The notes under the pieces: generated by a model | What the model saw: only the letters and a program-made list of their open reading frames with translations | What the model was told of the DNA's origin: nothing | The model's database searches: none | Program-made: the position numbers and the translations under genes | Source of the DNA: Morinoia aosen | Lineage: Eukaryota > Arthropoda > Malacostraca > Amphipoda > Talitridae | Length of the DNA: 64,000 bases | Assembly: GCA_030386875.1 (NCBI GenBank) | Contig: CM059573.1 | Coordinates: 30,421,891-30,485,890 of the forward strand | Direction: 5' to 3' | Part shown: in pieces, positions 1 to 12,841 of the stretch | Numbering within the stretch: the stretch's first letter is position 1 | Layout of the letters: each line of letters opens with the position of its first letter

Positions 1-972
1 AATTTTCGACCCCACTTCGACTCCATTTAAAAAGAAAAAGAACCGGGAAATTACAAATATAAAACCATGACTTTGTCTACGATGCTTCAAGGATTTTAAA
101 ACTGTCTTTGGTTTTGTTCTAGCATCAAAAGTCAATGAGTTATATTCATTTGAAATGTCAAAAAAATGCTAAAAAAAATGTGTCAAGTTTTTAAAAAAAA
201 CTAAAGACTGAATCGAAAAAATGAATGAAAGAAATTGTGTTTCTTTTCAAAAGTTACATATAGTTGTCAAATTTCATAAGAATCAGACTGCAAATATAAA
301 GTTTCACAATTTTTATGAAAAAGAAAATTTTTTTTTTATTTTTTCTTAAATTACAATTCAAAGTGTGAATATAAAGTTATGCATGGAGATTATCGAAATA
401 AAAATTAAAACAGCAGTCAATTACATAAATTGTCCATTATATTACACTTCAACAAAAAATTTTGTTTTTGGCTTTTACCCAAAACCTCTAACTTTCAACA
501 TTCAAAAGAATAGAAGTCGGTGAGTTTTCATGCTAGGAAAAAAAAGACAGTTTTTGAATCTTTGGAACATTTCTAACAAAAGTATGGTAGCAAACTTTAC
601 TATTTTACAAATAACTTTTTTTGATCAAGCTCAAAACCAAAAATAGTGTATATTTGAGTTAGTGATCAAATATCGCATATGATAAAAACGAAAAGTTACA
701 AAGGCACAATTTGCTACCTAACTTTTGTTATAAATGCTCCAAGGATTCGAAAACTGTCTTTGATTTTGTTCTAGCATGAAAACTCAATGACTTCTATTCT
801 TTTGAAATATTCATAAAAATGTACCAAAAACTAATTTATCGTATTTTTCAAAAAATAAAGCCTAAATCGAAAAAGTTACATGACTAAAAGGGTTACTTTC
901 AACTTATACATATACTGGCTAAATTTCAAACGAATTGGATGAAAAAAATGAAATCTTATTGTGACCCCCTTA
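1..972. repeat. Element A, partial copy (palindromic TIR element)
   Basis: This stretch matches 44,358-45,320 along nearly its whole length, in the same orientation, from the shared TTTTCGACCC near the left edge to the shared end ending GACCCCCTT near 970. Inside it, one block of about 100 bp occurs three times: direct near 90-170, inverted near 490-605, and direct again near 705-820, so the middle and last copies can fold into a hairpin with a loop of about 100 bp. No coding capacity is visible. The left end lies outside the window. The copy at 24,861-45,320 suggests a terminal inverted repeat of about 14 bp, so this is most likely a non-autonomous DNA transposon (MITE or foldback type). The superfamily is not assigned. 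Confidence 0.75.
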
Positions 973-1806
973 GGCGAGTTGTTTTTACGCGAGTTGAGGC
1001 TATAACTGATATCCCTCCGGGAAACGTAACTTCAAGCATTTAAACTTAGGGTGATAAGAAATTCAACAAGTGAAAGGATCAAGTTTATAAATGTTCATTA
1101 GTCGTTCCTAGGAAACTTTAATCCGCAAGTATAAAGGCTTACCAACGTAAAAATGGTCATATGTAATAGATCTCATTAGCTCTGCTGGAAAGGATCAGAA
1201 AGACAAACCTAAATTTTATCCAGACACATTCAATCTTGGTCGTAGACGGTAGTATAGACTGTATAGCAGACAATAAACAGTAAAACACCTATCTATTGCT
1301 CAGAAAATACATTGGAACAGTAAACTAGATCACACACACACATAATGCTCACGCTCACAAGCATGCAATTAAATAATAAATACGAATAATCTGTAGTGAC
1401 CATGTGTTTGGATCACTGTACAATGGCGGGTTATGAATTAATATAAACGATGACCCCATAAGGAACATTTCCTGTTCGTAATATAAGGTGCACCAGAAAG
1501 AAATAAAAAAAATTGCGCTGTACGGTTGAGTTCCAGACAATGACCATGGATGGAGAAAGATTGAGGAGGAGGAACGTACGGGCGATGCCTGAGTGTTGAC
1601 CCAGTCATATAAATTTTTGTAGCTTGGTGCTGCCTACTTTTTAATGTAATTGTATGCTTGTGTGTGTGTGTAATATGTACGTGATATAGTCCAATTTTTC
1701 AAATAATTTTATGAGTAATCAATAGTTATTTTCCTTGTAGTCTGTTATATTCTCATCTATGACCTAGATTGAATGTATCTGATATGGATTCTGATTTTTC
1801 TTTCAG
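973..1806. other. Intergenic or intronic DNA, no gene seen
   Basis: AT-rich sequence with short stop-bound reading frames only. It contains a short CA run near 1,333 and a TG run near 1,660. No convincing codon bias or motif was seen. Confidence 0.5.
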
Positions 1807-1872
1807 TCTCTTTTCATCACTGATGCTGAGATGCAGAGATCAATAAAAAAAAAGTTTGGAAATCACATTAAG
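1807..1872 (+). CDS. Candidate 22-codon internal exon
   Basis: A 66-bp block is bounded by a good acceptor (TTTTTCTTTCAG) and a strong donor (AAG followed by GTAAGC). Only one of its three frames is open. It reads SLFITDAEMQ and ends KKFGNHIK, a natural-looking composition, and would enter and leave in phase 0. I do not recognise the protein. No partner exon could be linked with certainty, and in 64 kb a chance acceptor-donor pair with a short open frame is quite possible. Transcript data would settle it. Confidence 0.3.
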
Positions 1873-2980
1873 GTAAGCAATGTGGCTTGCCCAACAGCTT
1901 TTAAATAATTGTATCATGACACTTGTTTTATACTGTCACATTCAATGGATCCTTACTACCTTTTTTAAAAACCATGGAAACTAAGATGTGAGTGTCTCGA
2001 CGAAAGTGTATCCCGAGCACACCGATACTCAACATCCTTGCATCTTGTCAAGCCGTTCCATTTTAACGTACGACGGACTTCGAGATAAAGGAAATAGAAA
2101 ATTGATTTTCAATTTATTTACCAGTAACATTTGACACAGAATATAAATTGTAATTTAATTTAAAAGGTATCCACTCGTCTTCTGTTCAATTTTTCCGTAA
2201 AGTATTACCTCAAATGATTGTTATTTTGAAGTAAAATAATTGTGGCAGTTTTGGTGATGAATAAAATCATTCATTGTGACAAGGTAATGCGTCATCAGAA
2301 AACAAAAAACATTGATTCTTTGCATGAAAGATAAACTATTCGGTGTTGGAGGGAATGTAAATCCAAGTCCTATTAACCTGTTGAAAATAGAGAGTAACAT
2401 CACCAGCGCCGTCGCTGCTGAAACTGATCGAGACTCAGGAATGATCGCTTAGTGTATCAAGAGGAGTTTTCTGACACGAAACCATCAGTAGATAGCAGAA
2501 GACCACATGAGTCAACCAATAGACGCATTCCAGCGTGCCTAGGCACTCTCTGGGACAGCATAGCGGCTCGGTGGCACATGCAGGAAGCTGTTCCCGTCAG
2601 TTGCCATAAACATCAAGTACAAATAAAATTCATCATCAATCTACTTTGGATCGTAAACTTGTACCTTATGAAAACGAAGCTCTGAAAAAATTAATCTTAA
2701 GCCCGACTTATCAAACAAGGGGTTCTGCAGCGCTGTGTTCGGTCAAACTTAGATAGAAAGATCCGTTATTGCAATATGTGAGCAAACACTATCGTAGCCG
2801 CTTTGCTGCCTCTATCTTACATAGAGATTATTAATTTTCTTAAACACTGACTTCCGTTCATATGCGTTCATGATAGATATACGATACCGTAGCCTATATT
2901 ATTTTATCACGATTCTTTGCAGCCTAGTTAGCAGTCAGAATGTTCAGTAAAGGACCAGAACTTATTTGTCTTTTTTGCAG
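1873..2980. other. Intergenic or intronic DNA, no gene seen
   Basis: AT-rich sequence. A 77-codon open frame at 2,452-2,685 has no recognisable domain and no supporting splice context. Nothing else is supported. Confidence 0.4.
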
Positions 2981-3129
2981 TCTATGACAATTTTGTCGCG
3001 TCCTGCCCACCAGGCGACAAACATTTGTGCCTCATTTCCTTTATGCCCAAAAAGTCTGATGCACACGACGGGAGCAACACTTTCCTGAAGTCATGCTATT
3101 TTAATTTCTCGGCTTCACAAAAAGTATAA
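2981..3129 (+). CDS. Candidate terminal exon, weak PDIA6-like look
   Basis: After a strong acceptor (TTGTCTTTTTTGCAG) one frame stays open for 49 codons to a TAA. It reads YDNFVASCPPGDKHLCLISF and then MPKKSDAHDGSNTFLK. The pattern of a cysteine, then LC plus hydrophobic residues, Pro, Asp, Gly-x-Asn and Leu-Lys recalls the last thioredoxin-like domain of PDIA6-type disulfide isomerases, where the family has a similar LC-hydrophobic-LPHILD-GRN-YL stretch. That comparison is from memory and weak. Neither a donor that would extend it nor the rest of the domain was found downstream, so it could be a pseudo-exon or chance. Confidence 0.22.
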
Positions 3130-4340
3130 TTCACAGGGTGAATGCCGACTTTCACGATCAGCACAATAATGATAGCATTACTATCATACTTCATTGGGTG
3201 TGCGTCTTTTTAAGAGTTCCCATTTATTAACGTAGTTTTGACACTGATGCCTGATATTGGCGTTACACACGGGTGCGAATGATTGAATCCTGAAGTAAAG
3301 CAGAACAAGCTCATGAGGACGTTAATTGTCAGAAATAAAATTTTATCAACTTTACTAACAAAGGGTGAATCTGGTTCAACTAAATGCAGCGAGAAATATG
3401 TCATTTTACGGCTTTTAAAACTGGAGTGCGAGTGAACTGTAATTCTGCATGGTAAATCAGATTTTGAATATCGGTCGTTTCTTTTGATTTGATATCCTCA
3501 AGAGAATTTCACGAAAAGAACTCAATTATTATCACACTTTATTTACTTCTTTTTCATGAGCTTAAAACATAACACTGTCGGCTAATGTTTCATGTCAACT
3601 TGAAATATTAAAGTTCCAATGAGCATTTAAAAAAATGTATGGAAGATTTAATAATTTTTTACCAAGTTATTTCATCATTAATGCCTTTTTATCACGTTAT
3701 TGTGCCAGTAACCTCGCATGGCAAAAAAAGAAAGAAATAAAAAAACAGTTTATTTCCAATAAAGATGGTACAACAAAGATAGTACCATGATTGGTTTTTA
3801 AAATATCTCAAAGTCAATACACATAGATGATACACATAAGTATTGTAATACCCATGTCACTAGTCGAAAAGAAATGATTGAGGGCAATGTACTCCTAATG
3901 TTGCTTAATCTACATTTGATGATACATGTAATTATAATTATAAGAGACAACACAATTTCATAGACGATGCATTTTCATTGTCGGGTGAGGACACTTGACA
4001 GTTCACAAGTAAATGACATAAAACATTGAAATTCTTGACGCCAGGAAATAATATTAGAATTGCTTGTTTTGGCAGATGATTAAAAATTTCATTTCAAGGA
4101 AGCATGAAAAAATATAAATATAAGCATGAGGACCACGAAAATTACAATTTTTGTATTTTTAATTAAAAATTTCTAACATAACGGTCGTTAATTGATATTT
4201 AGTTGAGTATAAATGGATGATCACAAAACAAATGTACAGTTTTTCACGTGAATGCTTGACAATAATAAAGAGATGACGAGTTAGGTAATGTTACAAGTTG
4301 AGAGTGAACGGAAAAAGAAACATCGTCGCTAATTTGAATG
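3130..4340. other. AT-rich DNA, no gene seen
   Basis: Low-complexity AT-rich DNA with short open frames on both strands and no motif or codon bias. Confidence 0.4.
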
Positions 4341-4470
4341 CAAGTTGTCAGTTTAGTACACACATATGTGTATATGTAAATGTAAATATATACACATATA
4401 CATGCACATACATACCTACGCACATACATACACCTAACACGCACACATACACAAATACATATCTATGCAT
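4341..4470. repeat. Imperfect CA/TA microsatellite
   Basis: Repeated ACATA, CACATACATA and ATATACACA words run for about 130 bp. Several open frames on both strands here are by-products of the repeat, rich in Tyr, Val, Cys and Thr, and are not genes. Confidence 0.85.
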
Positions 4471-6760
4471 CGAGGCAATCACAATACAAATGCGTTCTAC
4501 AAAAATGCTGTGCAATATGTACCGGACTATAGGATAATGAGCAAAGGAGGTTCTTAACAACTTTTTCAGTATGTGTTGCTGCTTAGAATTTCTAATGAAA
4601 TATTGTAACGATGTTTCATGGCATATTGTAACGAAAAGATCAATGGTTGATAAGCGTTTTATTTATCATATGTGGGTGATCGCGCAAAATATATATATAT
4701 ATATATTTATATGTATATATACATTTTTTTATAAATGCTCTACAATAATGAAGTGAAATGAAGTATTACGTAGTGGCACATACACCCATCTACGCACTCA
4801 TAGCGTGCACACGTACACATAAACACAAGTAAGCATGTGCGCAAATCCTGATCTTTACTAACTTCTCAGATATATTTATTAACCACAATGCATGCGGGCT
4901 TTTCAATTTTACTTTATAAATCAAAAATTATAAGTAATTCCTTAAAATCTCCGAACATCACGAATAGCGAGATATTTCGTTCATGTGTATTTTGGACTCC
5001 ATCGTTATTTTCATGTGCAACTCAATATGATTTTCAAGCCTAGAGTCGGGTACGAGTGAGGTGAAAACAGAAGGAATTATTTGTAGACATACAAGTTTTA
5101 TTAAAAATTGCAATATAGGGCATTTGTCTCACTGGGATAGACTGGCAGGTGTGAGATAGGAATAATGAAAGAATGTTTCAAATACAAAGCACATGAACTT
5201 ATAAATTTCTTCATAAATTAAATAAAGGCCAAACCATCTTGTATTGCAGATATGTGGCAGAATGTCAAATTTCATAGTAAGTTAAAATTTAACGATTCAA
5301 GTTAAGTTAAAAGTAATATATTCCACAGACATTATTGAACAAAATAAATTTGATATTGTAACGTTTTACCTTTTACCTTAATTGACTCGGTAACGTTTAA
5401 AATAAGTGTACAATTCGATGTATTTCGTTAAAGCTGTAATTTGGGACTAGTATTTCCACATAAGGAGAGAATTTTTACGGTAGGAGGGACACCAAAGAAA
5501 TTAGCAATTCAGGGCCTAGGTGTGCTCCGGTTAATGTGTTTTTCACGCGCGCTTAAACCTTATCGATGCTGCTCAACGTTTATAAGCTTGTCATACACCC
5601 GCTTCGTGAGAAACTGTAAACAAAGGTACATCGTTAAAAAATCCTTTAGTATACAGGGTAAACCACTGCATGAATGGCAGTACGTTACCGTCAGGCACTA
5701 ATCGCTCATATTTTATCAAATTGCCTATAGGTTTTTTGCTACCAGTTTAGAGCTAGCGTACAAATGAACACTCAGGTGTGCTAATGAACGCTTGCGTTAA
5801 GCTGAGACAAACTTTGACACACTTGGTAGTGTCGATCGGTTGTGTAGAAAAATTTTAGACAATATGGGTGCATCACATTTGGTCAAATGTTCAAGTAATC
5901 CAGAAGGTTAAGTCACAAAATCCCGTTTCATGCGGTGAAAAATTTCTCATTAAAATTAAACATTTAATGTTATTTATCAATAGGAAATATTTTTTTTCAG
6001 AAACCTTGCAATATTTGCTATATTTTCAATAAAACTCTTAGATATTTTCAGCGAACACGGATATTCACAGGCCATTCTGAATAAATAAAACATTTGTAGG
6101 AAATAATGCTGACTTATACGAAGTGTGCCATGGTTTGCACACTCATGTGTATCGTAGTACCCAATGACACACAAAAGTGCTTCACAATGCCTCGATTAAC
6201 GATGTATACAGATGACACATTTTTGTGCGCCTGTTTTGTGGCAAGTTGACACACAAAAGTATGTCGGTTTTACGACAAAAACTATCTCAGTGAGAGATGC
6301 AAAGCCTTCCTTTACCGTCCGTACTTTCTTTATGGCACTGGATGAAACTGTTGAGTAGAAACATCTAAAAACCTCAACACATCGGCTTCCGGTGTTTTTT
6401 GTAGATATTTGTCACTTCTATCACAAATGCCTAGCCAAAATTCGCGCAATGTTGCATTTATTTCCTGTTATTTGCACATGGTATGAACATTTTACGGCTA
6501 CGAGTCCTCAAATTTCACTTAAAAGAAGTTATACAAGAGCAGTGCAATATCACTCTGTAGATTAAAACTAAGATTAAAAAATCTGCCGTCAAAAATTAAT
6601 TCTCTTAATATTCTTTAAACCCATTTCTGTGAATTATAGGTTTTACGTTCAGAATATTTAATCCTTGATGTTCTCCTTTAGAGTATTCCATCCTCAGAGA
6701 AAACGAGGCTCCTCTAATGGCGTGCTCAGGAAATAATACACAATTATTCACATCATGTAA
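4471..6760. other. AT-rich DNA with a short AT repeat, no gene seen
   Basis: A (TA)n run lies at about 4,690-4,725 and CA-rich words at 4,780-4,840. An 86-codon open frame at 5,441-5,701 has no recognisable domain and no splice or promoter support, so I do not call it. Nothing else is supported. Confidence 0.4.
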
Positions 6761-6764
6761 ACAT

Positions 6765-6835
6765 CAAATATATATACACACACATCTTACATATATATAA
6801 AATTATATATAATAATATAGAAATAAGAAATTGAT
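6765..6835. repeat. AT/CA microsatellite
   Basis: ATATATATACACACACA followed by TA-rich words. A related short (TA)n run occurs near 7,090-7,130. Confidence 0.7.
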
Positions 6836-7424
6836 AGAAGAAATAATACTAAGATACCTGAATGATGAAAGGCTTTCTTCACGTTACAAGTCAGTACAAA
6901 TTACTGATTTGGTCTCCAGACAAAATTCAGTCATATGAATTTCATCTTATCATAAGGGATCTTCACTGGGATCACAAACGTTGCTACTTTGGTCTCTATA
7001 ACTACACTGAGTATTGTTATACTCTAGTTATTACAATCTTTATGCCACGGGGGTAACTTTTATTGAAGTACATAGAGAATATTGTAAGCATATATATATA
7101 CATCTTTGTGAATACATATTTATGTATATAATATATAACAATTCCAAGTGCTTAACTATGCTTCCAGCAAACAGAAATATTACACTCTAAACATTTCATT
7201 TCCATTTTTTTCATATTTAACGGCCGACCACGTCAAATTAGCCCTGTTGGGGATTTTGCGTTCTGTCATAAGCAAGTACAACAAAAATATTCAGAAATAC
7301 GTGTGAGCGATGAAACTATGAGGAAGTTGCTAAGCAAAATATTTGAAGTGTTTAATCACCAAATGCAAAGAAATCAAAGGTATATCTGATTGTGGCTTGG
7401 AATAGTTTTCATAAAATAATGTAC

Positions 7425-7551
7425 CTGAAAATGTATTTAATATGTACTAAGGTACATTCAGAAGTACTTGCACGTGGTACTCAAGTACTTTTGAATCATT
7501 AACTTAGTAGTAGTACTTACGTGCTTTAGAAGTACTTAATGCGCAGCTCTG
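7425..7551 (-). mobile_element. hAT-type transposon end (fragment)
   Basis: Read on the minus strand from 7,551 the sequence begins CAGAGCTGCGCATTAAGTAC. The leading CAGAGCTG has the form of a hAT terminal repeat (CAGNGNTG type). It is followed by a cluster of at least seven AAGTAC/GTACTT words within about 120 bp, like the subterminal repeats that hAT transposases bind. No matching left end or 8-bp target duplication was found, so it is a fragment or an end whose partner has decayed. Confidence 0.42.
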
Positions 7552-10500
7552 CCCATTGCCTATCCAATGTCTTCTGAGGGCGACATGATCAAAGAAGAAA
7601 CGTGAAAGACAGGGTTTACATTACAATACCAACCCAAAGAAATTCACAAAAAAATTAAAGGCGTTCGTCAGTGTTTTCTTAATCTTATTCGTTAGTGCAA
7701 TTTGCAAGAATAATGCTTCTTTGCTAATTTCCTAGCACAAGAATATCTTAGCGCTAGACATATAAGTTCAACAAAAAAATTAGCCGGACAAAGTCAACCC
7801 CTAAAAAATACGTCTGTTCAGCTATAGATAAGCTGCTATAGTCTTAGCCGTCTTTGCTTCTCTCGGTTATCATTTCTTGTTTGTTACCTCTTGACTGTCT
7901 TTTCTTCCTCGTTTTTCCTAACTTACTGTTCCAAACGCACGGTCTCCTGTGCGCAAACGTATATCGTGTATGTATTCACAGTTTTCTGAAGCTAAGTACA
8001 CTATGATGTACATATTTCAATTTCCGATCTTGGCAACGCATTTTTTGTGGTTAAGAACAGGTTAAATTTTTCTCAAAAAATGTAGAAAATATTACGGTTT
8101 TCCGCAGTGGTTGCTTTTCAGGTTTAATCGTTTTTTCTACGGCCATTTAGAAGCGATACAGGCTTAACTATGTCCTTGCTTCTCTAGTTTTACCGTGTTT
8201 TTCTATAGTTTTTGTTCTGGGAATTTGCCAGAAATTTAATAATATTGTTATTTTCTACAGTGGACGATCGGAAAAAATAGTTTACATTCTCGGCAAAACT
8301 AAATTTCTACGCGATTACAAATACAGAGCTCATCTGTTGAACCCATCTTCTGGAAGATACACGCGCTTCTCTAGAAAATAAATTTCACACAAAACGCGAG
8401 TTACATCGGCTATATTCAAGGGTTATAAACGAAAGAACGGAGATGTGTTATACGGAAGAACTTTGCAGACTGCTATTGTGTCTCAATAAGAGGAAGTTAC
8501 TCTGGAAGTGATCGGTGGCGAAGCAATCTCTGTGAGAAGTTACTCAATCAAGGAAACATGCCGTTCTACTTGGGCTATTTCTGTTATCTTGATTTTGAAA
8601 ATTCCAAGTCTTCAAGTGCGTGAAAAGCACGTATAGCGATAGTGTGGAATTGTTTGCTTGCACATTTTCGAATATTCTAAATTAATTTTGAAATTATTTT
8701 CGGAATGTATGCAAACTAGGTGGCTTAACGACCTAGCCAACAACGACGAACAAATACCATTTTGGGTGCCCATAAATATTCAGTCGAGAATGGATTATTG
8801 AAACACAACGATTTAAACTACTATTTTTGAATTTTAGTAAACGTAGATGGTTGCAGCTTCAGATATAGGTTCATGATAAAGTAACAGTGAATGGAACTTA
8901 CAAAACTTCAGAATTATCTTGGTACTCTCAATAAATATAGTTTCCAACAGAGAAAACGATTACAAAACCTTTTCACGTGAATCATTCGCTACGTATCCAT
9001 GTGTTTTCCTACCTAGAAAAATCTGTGTTTTGTTCTTGAACTTTTCAGCATATTCCCAAATATATTGCTTTTATGTTAGCACATTTTGTGACATATAGCT
9101 TGGCGTTATGGCACCGTCTCTGGTATTGTGAAATCTTTAATATGGATAAGGAAAACCTCCGGCAACGCAGTGTGAGATTCATAAAATAAGCGTTCTGTGC
9201 AGGAAGATTTTTGCTGAAGGAGTCGCTATGAGTCCAGCATAAACTTTGAAACGAAAGTCACGAAAGACAATAATGTTTTAGCATCTTTATTTGGTCGTCT
9301 TTGAGAGATTTCGGAACGTTCTCGTGACAGTTAGCGCGGATTGTGATCGTGAGATCGATGTCAACTCGTGATGACTTGGAGAACGAGCTGAAATTATGTG
9401 CGATAGATGTAAGCAAGTGCGACTGCAGGACACAGCGGCGTCTGGATCGAGTTCCGCGCTCTGAAAGAATGACTATGCAATTGGAAATATTTTGCGCGAG
9501 CTCAAATGAAGTTCATCGTAGTCAATTGATATAAATTTTAAAACAATACATTCAACCGATTGTAGATTTCTGGGAGTTAATTGTCTCGCACGTGGGTACA
9601 TCGATTGTTTCCATTTTGTGAGCCGAACAGATACTAAAGAGAGGTGTTTATGCCAGTTTATTGTAAGAACACATACTGGAAACATTTTTCGTGGAATAAA
9701 ATAAATAATTTCATTCTCAAGGGCCAAAAAAGGACTATATATATCACACGAGGAATTCATGCTGTGAGCTCACATCTGCTATTCGTGTCGTGCTCGTGGA
9801 GCGCTATCACCGATTTCCATCATTGAAATCGACATGAAAAATTGAATTCACACGTACCAAGAACACGAAAAAAAGACAGAATATAATTGGTTTCATCAAT
9901 ATTTTCTAGGATCTTACATTCAGAGTTATATTTAAACGACCATGTTATTCAATGTTTCAGTTTAACTATTCGAAACAACGGAACTAGGTAACGTGATGCT
10001 GAAGTCATACATCGTCACCCGTGCATTCTGTGATCATGATTTAACTTTTTGAAATCTTCGTGGGGCAACTACCGAGGTTATGATTGTTCCATCACCGTTG
10101 GAGCCACATTTGCTGGAGGTGCTGCCAGGAGAGTTCCATCTGATGGAACTATGACTGCGTAATGTGAGCTGGTTGGACAGAGCCCTAAACTAATTGAAGC
10201 GAGAATTTGCTCGAAAACTTCAATGCAGGAATGAATTTACCCTATAATTTTGAAGCTTAACTGAAAAACTCCGATGTTGTGCAACTTGAGCGAGCAAGCA
10301 ATTGTTACCGCAAATTTTATCAACTAAACACAAATGGCGCACACATTGTGGCAGTAAAATAACTCTGTTGAAATTTATCGCAAGCGTTATGACGGAGCTC
10401 GTTTATTATACAAATTATGGTATATTTTTTGACCTAGAAAGAAGACTCGTAAAATGACTATGACAGTCTCTGAAAACAACAAGAATGTCAACGCAAACTA

Positions 10501-12649
10501 AGTTCGTCTATTTGTAAATAGAAATGTTTGCTAAAAAAAACTATTCAGGACAATAAGTTCAAGGCTGTGTTTATTATCACAAGGAGTTGTCTAGCTTCAT
10601 CGTAAAAGGTTCGTAAGTGTTTACAACACATCCATTTTTACGTGCTTTAGTCAGCCCAATTGAATTACATTAGTAAAGTTATTAACTGACGAAGAAGTCA
10701 GAGGTTCGAGACAATTTTCTTAACGCAACATGATTAGATATTATCTATTTAAGAACTATCGTTACAAGTATGTAAAAGTGCGATAAAATTATACCAAAGA
10801 TGTGATCATAATTCTATATTGAATCATTTGAATGCAATTCCTGTGAAATACGTGTGAATAGAATTCAATGCTGACGAAAATTCAATAAGGACGTTTATTT
10901 TATAAGGGTAATAATTTATAGCATCTACGGCGCCATTCAGGACAGCACTGGGGCATTATGAGTCGTGAAGGGCTGATGATTGGCTGGTAAAGGCCGTGAA
11001 ATTGAGTTATGGATTTTTTCATAAAAAAAACATTAAATATTGTTCAAACAAAGGGTAGAGCAAACTGAAGAAATTTTGTGCGTATTGAGAAGCAAAAGTT
11101 ATTGGACTCCGTGAGTCGGAAAGGAAAAAAGACCATGGTTCTTATACGAGTAACAATAGCTGCTGCGCCTTTAATAGAACTGGAAATAATAGAAAGGAGC
11201 TATTTGGTATTACAACTCGTAATGAGGAGCTCGACTGGTACCGGGAATGAAGTGAGTGATGGAACATTGTTTGTACACAAAATAAAGATTTCAGGTATAT
11301 TGTAGCTTGCAAAAGAAGTTGTTTGTGAACAGCTGGTTGAGCTATTTACAGTCACAGTTTAAAAGCTTTTAAACTTCCTGATGTAACGACATTCTTCAAA
11401 GTTTGTGTACTAGCTTTTCCTTGACAGCTATTTCAAAAAAAAAAATTCAATGATCGAAACATATCATGCAATCACGCGTTGATGGTTTGAAATCATTCTC
11501 TCATTTGGAGAAAAAGCTCGCGTTCTCAATGGGTGTTTTAGTGACCATCATGAATCTTTTAGTCGAAATATAGATTAGCAGATACACGGTTGCGGGCTAA
11601 ATATTTTTCATTTGACATGCACCATCATATCCATCAATTTACAACCTATCCATAATGTCATAAATTCAGCCTTAACCACTCTGACGGAATGATCTTCAGA
11701 AATGCGTCACTACCCAGAAACAAATGAAGCAGTTCCATCTCAGTCTTTCAAATTTTTATAACATCATAATTTCGTCTGAAAAGTTAGTATTATATCGGGC
11801 GAGCAAATTGTTTTGCAATGCGATGGGGGGAAATTGGCTCATATTCTGCAATGTTTGCATTGAATACAAGGGACAAAAATCTTCACTGAATATATATATA
11901 TTCTTGCATTAATGAGAAACAGAAATGAAGGGCAAAAAATTCTAGAAACGTGAGAGGAAGAACATACGGAGACGGCGTTGAGGATATTTGGCGGGAATTG
12001 GGCAAATTGTGTTCTTTATTTTTCAGTTTTTATGAAATGCATGGGTATTTCTCAAGCCTTCGCATGATTCTTCGGAGAATTATGTTTTTACGCGACGAAA
12101 GCTACTTACAGGATTCTGCAGAACAAATTGTAGGGTTCCTTTAAATGTTTTGCACAAGAGCTTTGGGGAAAATTTTCAGTTCTACCCAACCCACACAAGC
12201 ATTAGAGGAGAAGAAATGTACGAGAAGAAGTTAATTATAGTAATATTTGTTTTTAATTCATTGACAGACTATCAACAGCATAATGCAACACAACTTTGAT
12301 CGATGAAGCTCTCGTGCAAAAAATATTTCTAAGAGAAAAAGACTAATATTATTTTAATAACGATCACCAGTTAATTCACGGGCACTCCAAAGTTCAATGG
12401 GTCATAACATTCTCGTCAAAAATGAACTCAAATTCCTGACCTTACGCCTAAATATCCAAAAGCATCGCAACGGCGAACTTTAGACTAGCAATCGCCCCAG
12501 TGATATGTTCAGATGGTTAATGTTTATTACATTTTAGATTTGTTTAAAACCTTAAAAAGGTGTTCAAATCTCTTTTCACTGAAGAGAAGGTTTAAATCGC
12601 CTGCCACTCGGAAGCATCGGGCAGGAAGTCCAATGTTGCTGATGACCAT
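7552..12649. other. AT-rich DNA, no gene supported
   Basis: About 5 kb of AT-rich sequence. The longest open frames (9,473-9,760 minus, 9,343-9,534 plus, 11,078-11,305 plus) lack domains, splice context and codon bias. I see no element ends or tandem arrays. This is likely intergenic or long-intron DNA. Confidence 0.4.
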
Positions 12650-12841
12650 AAAAAAATCGAGATCTCGGTGTCCCCACTCATATAAGATTCTGACTTACCA
12701 AAAGCTCCTTATCACCGGCCTACGACACCTGAAAATAATAATGGTATTTTAGATAGGACCTAATGCAACACACTAAGAACGCATGTGAACGAATATGCGG
12801 TCAAATGAAGGTCAAATTAAGGAAAATTGCATAGTTGAACA
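12650..12841 (+). repeat. Duplicated host segment C, copy 1 left part
   Basis: This part matches about 24,400-24,605 in the same orientation. Shared landmarks in order are AAAATCG, CTCGGTGTCCCCAC versus CTAGGTCCCCAC, CACCTGAAAATAATAAT versus CATCTGAAAACTAACAAT, and CATGTGAACGAATAT versus CACATGAACGAATAT, then AAGGAAAATT and TAGTTGAACA versus TAGTCAAACA. It is cut at 12,841 by the hAT-like element and resumes at 16,837. No coding capacity is evident. Confidence 0.6.

Noticed and set aside
4244-4560. Overlapping Tyr/Val/Cys- and Thr/His-rich frames on both strands
   Set aside because: By-products of the CA/TA microsatellite.
5441-5701. 86-codon plus-strand frame
   Set aside because: No domain, no splice or promoter context, and no codon bias distinct from the flanks.
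7840-7960. Resemblance to 29,640-29,740 (TATCATTTCTT and pyrimidine-rich words)
   Set aside because: Similarity is limited to pyrimidine-rich low-complexity words and does not align over length.
10680-10720. tRNA-like GGTTCGAGAC word (B-box look)
   Set aside because: No A-box at the right distance and no cloverleaf could be folded. The same holds for GGTTCGAATAT near 51,235.
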